A stretch of DNA of 64,000 nt from Tribonema minus (lineage: Eukaryota; Sar; Xanthophyceae; Tribonematales; Tribonemataceae), in assembly GCA_017506865.1 (NCBI GenBank), contig JAFCMP010000301.1, forward strand, positions 496,001-560,000, in the 5' to 3' direction. Below are positions 56,301-64,000 of the stretch, in pieces. Under the pieces are notes generated by a model. The model had not been told where the DNA came from. It did not search any database and saw only the letters and a list, made by a program, of their open reading frames with translations. A program made the translations under genes and the position numbers. Each line of letters starts with the position of its first letter. Position 1 is the stretch's first letter.

Positions 56301-59300
56301 CAGTGGTGGACGGAGGACAGTGCCAAGGTCAATGCGGACCCTTCAGCGCCCTTTGACCAGCCGTTCTACATCACGCTGGCGCTGGCGGTGGGGGGGCAGG
56401 TGCCGCAGGTCGCCTCGCTGGCGCAGCTACCTCCGGACACCCTGCCGGCTCAGGTTAGCACTTCTATTGAACTACTTAATTGTTGAAGTTTGTAGGTGCC
56501 ACTTGTCGCCTCGCTGCCGCAGCTTCCCACAGACACCCTGACTGCTCAGGTTAGCACGGTTCATCCCATTAAACTTCAATGTTGAAGTGTGTGTAGTGGG
56601 GCAGGTCACCATGCTGGTGCTGCTGCCCAGCGACACTACGCCAGCTCAGGACAGCACCTTACATGGATGTTTTCAATGCTACATCATCGGTGCTCATGAA
56701 AGCAGTCAAGTGCTGAGGCGCAGGCAATATGGGTCAACTTCATGTAATTCTGAAGTATGCAATGACCACCACCAGCTTCTGAAATGCGCTTTGAAGTGCC
56801 CACCGATTATCCCCCCGTTTGCGGTCCGGCATGGCGTTCAGCAACAACAAATAAGCGTTTCATTATGCCTTCCGCCGTGTTCCATGGTGACGTTCCACAA
56901 CAACAATAACTGCTCACAAGCCCTCTCATTCCGCTCTACGTTTCACAGTTGAAGATCGACTACGTCCGCGTGTTCGCTGCCACTGCCGCTTACACCGCCC
57001 CCCCCCCCATCCCCAGCATCCCTCATGACGCCCAACAACGACACCAGCCGCTCACAAGCCCTCCCCTCATTCCGATCCACGTGCCACAGTACAAGATGAC
57101 AATGACACAAGCAGCTCACAAACCCTCCCCTCATTCCGCTCCCACGTTTCACAGCTCAAAATTGACTATGTCCGCGTCTTCGCGGCCACCGCCGCTGAGA
57201 TGGCCTGGGTCAACCCCTTCCCGGGGCCCGTTGTACCCGCCGGCCAAACGGACGGCTGGTTTTATGCCCCAGAGCCTGCCAGCGGCGCTTATCACATCGA
57301 CCTGCAGACAGACACGCAGTCGCCCTTTGTGTTCACCCCCGCGCTTGTGCGCATCGAGAACGTGAGTGACGTGCCATCTTCAACTTTAACTTCACTCGAC
57401 TTTCACTGTTTCAAGGAAAATATGCAGTCGCCCTTTGTGTTCACCCCCGCGCTCGTGCGCATTGAAAATGTGAGTGACGTGCCATCTTAAACTTTAACTT
57501 CACTCCACTTGCACTGATTGCAGGAAAAATATGCAGTCACCCTTCGTGCCAACCCCTGCGCTCGTGCGCATTGAGAATGGGAGTGACGTGCCACCTTCAC
57601 CTTGGCTGCCTAAATACTGTTGCAGAAGGCAAGCAGTTGCCCTTTACCCCCTCGCACACACCCCAGGCTCGTGCGCATTGAGAATGGAAGTTGAGTTGCC
57701 ACCATCGACAGCCATCTGCTTGCGGCAACGTGAAGTACAGCAGTTCGTGTAAATACTACCTGACGTACTTGCAGCAGGTTGATAAGCTTGTTCGGCAGCC
57801 GGCAGCAGTGTGCATGCTTTTTGAGGCAGAGGTGGTGGCCAGCGCCACTTGCCACATTTTGACATTTGCGCTTGTGCACCTTTTCGATGGTTTGGCTTGG
57901 TACTGCAGTATCACTTACACAAATGGCAGTGCGCTTTTGCGATCTGCCAGCATGCAACCACACATCGGCAACACCAAAGTCTACCACTGCGCATCTTGAG
58001 ACGATGAAACTGTGTGTTGAGGTAGTACCGCTTCAACAGCCGAGAGAGGCGTAGATGTGCCAACTGCATCCCTCACTTGTGTCAGCACAGTGCGTTGAGC
58101 AAGCACATCAGCACTTTCAGGACGCCGATTTTGTCCTTGCGCGCCTGCAGCCGTTTGTGTCTTGCAGGATATTTCAAGCCATTCTTGACACCGTGGTGCA
58201 CAACGAGTCAAAACGCCTCATTATCAGGCTTATGCACAATTCTGAAAGGTGCACATGGCCTCTATAGGACCAGGGTTGGTTGTACTTTACACTCATTCCT
58301 CGGCTTTGTTTGATCACTGTGTGCGATGCAGGAGTACTTCGACTTTGGCGGAGAGGGTGTGGGCTACCACGAGCTTACGCCATTGACCAACGAGGGAACG
58401 TGCGCTCTCAGGCCTTATGATGGGGTAAGCCTTGTGATAGCAATACCTAGTTACTTCGCGTATCTTTGAGGCCCGTATATAATCATCAGGAATGTAGTTT
58501 TGAGGTACTAGTGACCATGCGCAATTGACCAACGAGGGAACGTGCGCTCTCAGGCCATACAATGGGGTAAGCCTTCTGCAAGCAGTACATAGATGTGTCA
58601 CGTATTTGACTTTGAAGCACGTGCGTAATCATCAGGATTGTACACAATTTCGCGATACTACAGCTGACAGGTATGCTGTTGGTGATTACTTGTTATTGAT
58701 ACAACTAGTGATCATATGCAATTGAGAAGCTAGTGAACGTGCGCTCTTAGGCCTCACGATGTGTAAGCCTTGTGCAAGCAATCATAAATCTGTGGCAGGG
58801 CGACTGGGACATCATGGCGCGTTGTGTTAGGAGAACGTTCCAGTGTGCTGTCATCCACTGAAGTGCAAGTGTGTCGAAACAATGCTGGAATTGACGCATA
58901 GGTGGAAGATGGTTGCGGTGTTGCGCGTTTTGGTTCTGGCGCAATCAAGTGCGGCAATGCATTTTATTGTCGCTCTACCAGTGTTCACATCGTACAGGTT
59001 CATCAGGCTCGAGCGTGCACCCGTGTGCTGCCTGTCGTGTTCAGGCACTATGTAGTATGTTCACCACGTTCATTCACCGTGTTCGTTCAGTGCTAGCAGC
59101 ACAGTTCACCAGACACTCTCACTGCAACAAGACATATGGTCTCACCTCTCTCTCCCTTGCACTGCCCTCGCTATTTCTGTCAGGTTGACGTGCATGAGGA
59201 GAACATATACATACCCCCGCTCGCATTCAAGTTTGGCGACTCTGGTGGTGAGTCAACCTCAACTTCACACGACATGCAGAATGGAGGGATGGCACCCACG

Positions 59301-61120
59301 TGCCATTCCTTGCTGTGCATGCATGAACGACTTGAAGTTATTTGGTAGGTGATGCGCATGCCTGCCACACAGCTGCTGTGTGTCGTTTCATCGTTGCGAC
59401 TACATGGCTACTCTATACACTCATTGATGGTAGCTGCTTGCCAATACAATGGTGGGGCACCGAATGCTTCTCCGCTGAGCATTCAGAAAACATGCGCCAA
59501 GGTGCTGGCAGGCCCCTTTCTGCAACTTGTCATTTAGTTGCGAATTCCAACAGTGTTGCTCCGTGACTTTCACGTAGCATTTCTCATGAGCTTTGTAGCG
59601 AACACTAGCTGTTTTGAGCTACTGTATGTACTGGTCAATACCAGGCATCCTGCGTGTGCCTGCTGCATAGCCTCTGCCTGTGCAGCTTACGCCATCACAG
59701 TCCAGTGACCCTCCTCCTTGAAATTGTTGTTCGTTGAACTTTGACCACGCCGCAGTGCCCTTGTGTACATGATAAACCTTCCATTCCTAGCTCATGGCAG
59801 ACTTTACCTGCATCAAACCTTTGCCATGTTGTCTGAAAAATTGCATTCTTTGCATGGCTCGATCACCTGCACCACCCCCCCAGCCTGCTTTGCCACTGAC
59901 GTTCATGTATTGGCATCTGCGTGTCGCACTGCCAGGCGCCTATGTCCACTTCGTGTTCTGAAATCGCTTTCTTCGCTTTGCGCAATACCCTGCATCACCC
60001 ACCAGCCCTGCTGTGCCACTGACATGCACATCCTGCAACGCTATCTGCGTGTTGCGCTCTCAGGCGCCTATGTCCGCTACATGGCCACAGAGTGGACGGC
60101 CTACTCCATCACCGTTCCCAAGCTCTACCCCTTTCTCTTTGTTGAAGTTCGGCACTCCACGCTGACCCCCAACGCTCAGTTCAAGCTCATTGCCGACTCC
60201 TTCAACTGCGTCAACCCGGAAGCGGATGGTGGAATCACCTTATTAGAGACGCAGGTCGTTCTGTCGCATCTGGCGGTGCAGCCTCCGTCGCCTGCGCTGG
60301 GGCTGGAGGACGTGAGCCCGTGCTGGCAGCAGCAGTTCTTCCAGGCGGTGAGTACATGAACTCCGGTGTACTTGGTAGAATGTACTTGTTGCAGACGAGA
60401 ATGTGACTGGTCTCGTTTGTGTACATTCATGTGCGTTTGTGAGCAGCACCTGGTGCACTCAGTGGCACTGTGTCACTGGGACATCACATGTGATGTGTCC
60501 CATCGCGCTACGAGCGTGCGTTCGGCGGAGCTGTTGGTTTATGAGCTGTTTGCTTATGTGTTGCATCTTTTCTCTGACTGCAGAGGCTGGCCTGCTTTGA
60601 GTGGCCTGAGCACGGGCACCACAGGGCATGGTCTCTGAGGCATGTGCTCTGAGTTTGTACTCAACCGTATCTCCTAGCTGGCCTTGCAAAGGGCTGAGCC
60701 TGAGGTGCCCGATGCTGTGATCCAAACACTAGGGCCAACAAATGTCCTTGTCACTGGCAGCACTTAAATTGCAGGGCATAGCTATCACATGGTAGCGTGT
60801 CATTCATGCTCTGACTCTACGGGCCCACCTGTTGTGTTTCTTTGCAGCAACAGGATGCACACAATGACTGCTGGCATTGCCCTCTTTCATGGTTCTGTGG
60901 GAACGCCCTTTAGAGCGAGTTGCTTACTCCTGTGCTCACTCCTGCCCACCTCTGCTACTGCCTCTGTTGTCTTACCCTTTTTTCGCAGGCTGCGCCGCTG
61001 CCAGTGGGCGCTCACACTCTGGTGTTCTGCTCCCTCACGGACAACCTCAACGTCTCTTACATGAACTTCACGCCGTACCCGCCCACCGAGAACCCAGTTG
61101 AAGGCCCCGGCTGCGACTAG
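50312..61120 (+). CDS. Membrane-anchored GH16 beta-glucanase with CBM6-like module
   Basis: Twelve exons, all in phase: 50312-50966, 51593-51696, 52736-52854, 53624-53754, 54446-54540, 55022-55098, 56258-56453, 57155-57361, 58332-58424, 59184-59247, 60064-60347, 60989-61120; 718 residues. After a 26-residue cytosolic start, a helix at about 27-49 (IIAGVVTAVVIAAIVGAVVG) makes a type II anchor. A Cys-rich segment (65-140) and a Pro/Ala linker follow. The GH16 domain covers about 205-475: LLWSDEFDG, NGELQSYE, GRVEALITLPFGIGLWPSFF, catalytic GEIDILE (E332 nucleophile, D334, E337 acid/base), and KIDYVRVF at the end. Residues 525-718 resemble CBM6 (FGGEGVGYHEL, then VDV, then TEWTAYSITVP). GH16 enzymes of this type cleave or remodel beta-1,3- or mixed-linkage glucans; a wall or chrysolaminarin role is inferred. 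The codon for E337 is split by an intron. Substrate specificity cannot be read from sequence. Confidence 0.93.
51480..51590. repeat. Duplication upstream of GH16 exon 2
   Basis: ACCCACTCGCAT and TTCG(C/T)TGCGTGTTCGCTGCG occur twice about 60 bp apart, the second copy ending in the genuine acceptor. Confidence 0.8.
51801..52040 (+). mobile_element. SINE-like repeat, full-length 240-bp copy
   Basis: Same ends and same length as the copy at 27281-27520. In GH16 intron 2, in sense orientation. It begins TTTGGGCTACCAGCTGGAGC and ends TTGATTCGTTTCCATT. Confidence 0.85.
52555..52740 (+). repeat. Duplicated acceptor edge of GH16 exon 3
   Basis: GGCATGGCAAGG, then TCATATGTCTCTGCTCT and CTCAGGCTG, occurs at 52558-52613 and again at 52686-52739, the latter being genuine. 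A copy of the exon's donor edge (GCATCAGGCAAAGTCACATC) lies at 53034-53075. Confidence 0.85.
53290..53560 (+). repeat. Two copies of GH16 exon 4 5' part
   Basis: The copy at 53455-53555 repeats about 95 bp of the exon (codons for AKFGRVEALI and LPFGIGLW) but lacks one C in the CTCTGGCCC run, which shifts the frame. A shorter copy lies at 53290-53345. Copies of the donor edge follow the exon near 53805 and 53940. Confidence 0.9.
54580..54835 (+). repeat. Copies of GH16 exon 5 parts
   Basis: GTGTACCTCAACAGGCCCAAGG occurs at 54652 and 54690, echoing the exon's donor edge. GTGCTCAGCAG with the preceding GCCACCGCA or GCCACCCCA occurs at 54592 and 54802, echoing its middle. Confidence 0.85.
55092..55270 (+). 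repeat. Duplicated donor edge of GH16 exon 6
   Basis: TGAAAGGTGCTAATAAGCA at 55093 recurs at 55194 with the following 80 bp of intron. The spacing is 101 bp. Confidence 0.9.
55960..56260 (+). repeat. Triple tandem acceptor edge of GH16 exon 7
   Basis: Poly-C, GCAG, then CCTGAA-like exon start occurs with acceptors at 55985, 56114 and 56257. Each is followed by codons resembling YVDNYLFCEMTQ and by intron ending CCAACTAATTTTCACC-like words. Only the third is open. Confidence 0.9.
56480..56655 (+). repeat. Two copies of GH16 exon 7 3' edge
   Basis: The donor edge (codons for VASLAQLPPDTLPAQ, then GTTAGCA) recurs at 56495-56560 with its own GTTAGCA and, more diverged, at 56600-56650. Confidence 0.9.
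56940..57112 (+). repeat. Copies of GH16 exon 8 5' edge
   Basis: An acceptor at 56949 is followed by codons for LKIDYVRVFAATAA, identical in protein to the genuine exon start at 57155. The frame then runs into Pro-rich sequence. A third, weaker copy has its acceptor at 57089. Confidence 0.9.
57420..57700 (+). repeat. Three copies of GH16 exon 8 3' edge
   Basis: Codons for QSPFVFTPALVRIEN with GTGAGTGAC recur with donors near 57470, 57579 and 57686 (genuine 57361). The period of 107-109 bp is very regular. The last two copies have lost the GT. Confidence 0.95.
58520..58775 (+). repeat. Two copies of GH16 exon 9 3' edge
   Basis: TTGACCAACGAGGGAACGTG and the rest of the donor edge recur at 58526-58570. 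A more decayed copy with GTGCGCTCTTAGGCC lies at 58738-58765. Confidence 0.9.
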
Positions 61121-63152
61121 GGTTATCGCGGGAGGGCGCCAGCGCTAGAGTTTGCAGAGGGGTCGGGTCAGTGCTCAAACTGAAACCATCGTCGCAGCGT
61201 CACCTGTTGAAGATGAACGCTTCTGGCGCAGGCGTTGATGACCGCGCGCCAATTACCTGCACCGCGCAGGGCTCCGGCTTTTGGCTTCCCAAACACGCAC
61301 GCACCGATTATATTTGATATTTTCAAGGGCTGATCTCTACTTCTTCTGGAACCATGGTTTCCCTGTGGTTTTGGGAGGATTTTCCCCTCAGATACCCCTC
61401 CCTCCCCCTACTTCAAGTTGAAGCTCTGCTACAGCTCTGAGGCCAGAGTGTGCAGGGGCTTGGATCAGTTTTGTGTCAGTCGTCGCGTGCATACCGCGGA
61501 TGCGACGACGGCGGCGTTACAGTGGCAGTGTTGTGAGTCCTTCTAGTGCCGGTTGTGACGGGTGTGGTGGGGTGAAGCATGTGTACAAACGAGCGAACGG
61601 GCTGCGCTGCGATGCTACCAGGTCATGTGTCGCAGCATTCCGCTGCAGCAACGACACTGGGTGCTCAGCAGCAATGCTCAGCACTCTGACCAGCTGCGTT
61701 GGCAGCACGGCCAGAAAAAAGCAGCAGCGCTCAACGCTGGCGCGGGAGCGTCACTCTCTTGCGCTGCGAGTGCGGCAAGTAGACAAGTAGCCCAGTTCGA
61801 CGCACGGCTTTCGCTTGCTGGCGCACATTTCACGTGCGCGCGCACGGAAATCTCAAACCTCCATGACCTCTTTGGAGGGCCTGGTCTCTTGCGTACACAT
61901 CCCCGGTCAAGCAGCCCCAGCCCCCCTTCTGTGTTGAGCGTTTGCCTGGGTTTCCAGTTCAGACAGCAATATTATCAGTGGCTTTGCATGTCAAAACATC
62001 TGTGGCTGATCGAGTCAGCTTGTGTTGCAGTTTTGTTTTGCTGCCTTTCTTTGCACTGTGGACTGAAAACGTGTGCATGCTGTGTTGGTCAAATGCACAT
62101 TGTGCGTTGGCATGCATGCATGAGCTTCGTTGTGGCATTTGCTGTGTTTGCAAAAAGTAACTGAGGGCTTAGGGAGCCCTTGTTTCAGTTGAGCTCATCA
62201 AATTATATAAGGAATCAGGGTTCGCACTCTCTCAACACTCAGCTGACGAGGCTGCTGCACAATGTTGGACACAGCTGCTGCACATTGTTAACACCAGCCA
62301 TCCTTAGAAAAAGGTCAGAAGCACACGTGTGAACTCAGCAAGTGACTGCCTGTCGCAACTGATAGCATACTGTTTCACCCTGACAGAGGTGCACGCGCGA
62401 CATCAGCATTGAGGCCTGATTGAGCTGCAGCCATCTCTTCATGAGAGGCAAGTCATCTTGATGCAATTTTGTTATGAGAGCTTGAGGTTTCAGAAGTGTG
62501 CCACACATTCAACAGATGAGGTATGCTTACAGTTTTATGTGGACATCGTTATCCTTGCAATCATGATTTATGCTGCACATCATTGTACGCAGGCAGTTGC
62601 ATTGGTACCATCTCTAAGTGTACATGCAGAACTGTGCGCAACACTACCTCTGGCAAGCATATGCGAACAGGCTCGGAAGTTCACATCACAAAGGCTGCTT
62701 GCCTGGCATGTGACAATTGCGGGCTTGCACGTATTACAGCATTTCTGAGAATTTGTTGCAGTACATTTACGAAGAAGAATGATTTCAACAGGCCTGCAGC
62801 AGTACTGACCTTCCTGTACTGTGGCCCGCACGAGATCTGTACTGCAGGCGTGAGAAAATCAGTGCGCTTACTCGGTGTAATGGCATCTGTGCATATACAA
62901 GATATCTGTCACATGCTCCAAAACGACATATGTATGATAGCAGGCACGCGCAGGATTGCCTAGCAGCGGACATATAGATGACCAAATTGGACATGTGTGG
63001 GGCGTGTCTCAGAATGTGGCGAGTCACGGGATTTTCACGTTCTTGTTCCAGAGAGGCTCGCATAGCCTTGCCGCCGCCACCACGGTCTATATCCTTATAG
63101 CGGCGATGTTGATGATCTCTGCCTTGGGCTGACCATCGGCAGCACGCTAGAC
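61121..63152. other. No supported gene
   Basis: Holds the 3' flank of the GH16 gene and the downstream part of the minus-strand gene at the right edge. A 200-codon plus-strand frame at 61562-62164 shows no domain and shifting composition, so I do not call it. Further exons of the right-edge gene may lie here (for example around 63000-63110), but they could not be joined safely. Confidence 0.4.
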
Positions 63153-63433
63153 CTGGTGACACCTGATGGCAGCGGCCCTGCAAAGTAGGGCAAGGCGAAG
63201 ACACACACCGATGTCAGCAGCCAACGCTGGCGACACAGGGCCCCTACCAGCACTAGCCAGAGCACGCCTGACGACATCAGCACAGCGAGCCTCATATCTA
63301 CTGGGGGCCAAGAGCTGCTTCAGATCAGAGCCTTGAGTGAGCCGAATTGCTTACTCCGCCGAAGTGCTTACTCTCGCGCGACTGCACGCCAACCAGCAGG
63401 CGGCAGGATGGCACTTGGCAGGTCCGTGCCCGT
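63153..63433 (-). CDS. Two joined exons of an unrecognised gene (partial)
   Basis: Exon 63372-63433 follows TTATTTTTCAG and ends GA/GTAAGC. Exon 63153-63300 follows GGCCCCCAG and ends CAG/GTCTAG. Joined in phase 2 they read continuously and look like real protein: LPSAILPPAGWRAVARD, RYEARCADVVRRALASAG, ALAADIGVCLRLALLCRAA. The stretch is Ala/Arg-rich and helical; I recognise no family. An alternative donor ten bases earlier (ATCAG/GTGTCA) exists. The donor edge of the first exon is duplicated (GAGTAAGCACTTCGG, GAGTAAGCAATTCGG). Both gene ends are missing. Confidence 0.5.
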
Positions 63434-64000
63434 CTGAAAAATAAGATCAGCATAAATATATTGCATCTTGCTTCAAGGGTGCCTGCACTTTGGAGGTGAT
63501 CCTCCGAAGTGGCACCTCAGCGCTGTGCATTCATGTTGAAGTTTCATGTCGCACTGGTCCATCACTGCCAGTTTGAAATGCGTACTATGCATCTTCGAGG
63601 TATGGTATGGTGATCCACGTTGACCTTCTCGAGCGCCTTGACGATCAGTCACATCACAACATTGTTGCACCTTTTCAGCATCGGGCAACTGGACACTGCT
63701 CGGTGATCAGTGCAACAGCGCCGCTGCAGGGGCATGGAGGTGCTGCGTGCAATCCATCTACTTGGTGAGGGGCAAGCCATCCTTCTCAATGTCATACATA
63801 TATCATGCACACAGCAGTACAATCAGTATGAAATAGCGTCAAGTCCTTCACCCAGGAATGCAATCGCAGTGATGCTTGATACAATCTGCATGCACACACA
63901 CTTCGCATCGCTGCAGCTGCATATGCATATGCTAGCTAGCACCATGACATGCAAACCACCACGCATATGCAGCAGCGCATCATGACTCAGCAATGCCATG
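63434..64000. other. Right edge, nothing recognised
   Basis: Upstream of the partial minus-strand gene. No exon with clear borders was found. Confidence 0.35.

Noticed and set aside
56949-57112. Acceptor at 56949 as the true start of GH16 exon 8
   Set aside because: The frame from it turns Pro-rich and is out of phase with the following exon; the acceptor at 57154 keeps the frame to the CBM6-like part.
57420-57700. CRISPR-like regular spacing
   Set aside because: Repeats are exon-edge copies with coding content and diverged units, in a eukaryotic intron; not a CRISPR array.
61562-62164. 200-residue plus-strand frame downstream of GH16
   Set aside because: No domain; mixed low-complexity then hydrophobic content; no conserved motif; likely chance.
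63095-63295. Signal-peptide-like start (MRLAVLMSSGVLWLVLVG) on minus strand
   Set aside because: It is another frame of the exon 63153-63300, whose spliced reading joins the upstream exon in phase and looks more protein-like.

Overview
This window is nuclear DNA from an intron-rich eukaryote. It holds four well-supported multi-exon genes, one single-exon-like gene, one interrupted ankyrin gene and several partial or weak genes. The organism is most likely a photosynthetic stramenopile (brown or yellow-green algal lineage). That is an inference from three things: a membrane-anchored family-16 beta-glucanase fused to a carbohydrate-binding module, as expected in a laminarin-type beta-glucan biology; ankyrin repeats of the LQWARANGCPWD type common in that lineage; and interstitial TTAGGG telomere-like runs. 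I could not run a database search.

Layout from left to right. At 84-1170 (-) lies a seven-helix receptor-like protein whose 3' part leaves the window. At 5360-7224 (+) is an unrecognised two-exon gene. At 8711-9778 (-) is an ankyrin-repeat gene broken by one in-frame TAG, with a decayed paralogous 3' end at 10672-10875. At 11799-20870 (-) is a ten-exon ankyrin / coiled-coil / RING-finger protein, whose exons are mostly so short that open-reading-frame scanning misses them. At 21881-32084 (-) is a complete 12-exon IMP dehydrogenase, head to head with a Siva-like Cys-rich protein at 32396 (+). At 37293-47755 (-) is an eight-exon epsin-like ENTH protein with a Gln-rich tail. At 50312-61120 (+) is a 12-exon GH16 glucanase with CBM6-like tail. 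At 63153-63433 (-) are two joined exons of an unknown gene. For all multi-exon genes I checked GT/AG borders and reading phase across every junction.

The most striking property is not a gene. In nearly every gene the introns contain one to five imperfect tandem copies of the adjoining exon edge plus its splice site, with periods of about 90-200 bp. Copies of an exon's 5' edge lie upstream of it and copies of its 3' edge lie downstream. Introns appear to have been built largely from local duplication of their own borders, leaving arrays of decoy splice sites. A second layer is a 240-bp short interspersed repeat family (seven copies, all in the same orientation, all within introns). A third is scattered telomere-like TTAGGG runs and a very frequent odd-length palindromic word, AACTT(C/G)AAGTT.

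The genes do not form a pathway: nucleotide synthesis (IMP dehydrogenase), endocytosis (epsin), ubiquitylation (RING), signalling (7TM) and beta-glucan remodelling (GH16) simply lie next to each other, as is usual for a eukaryotic chromosome.
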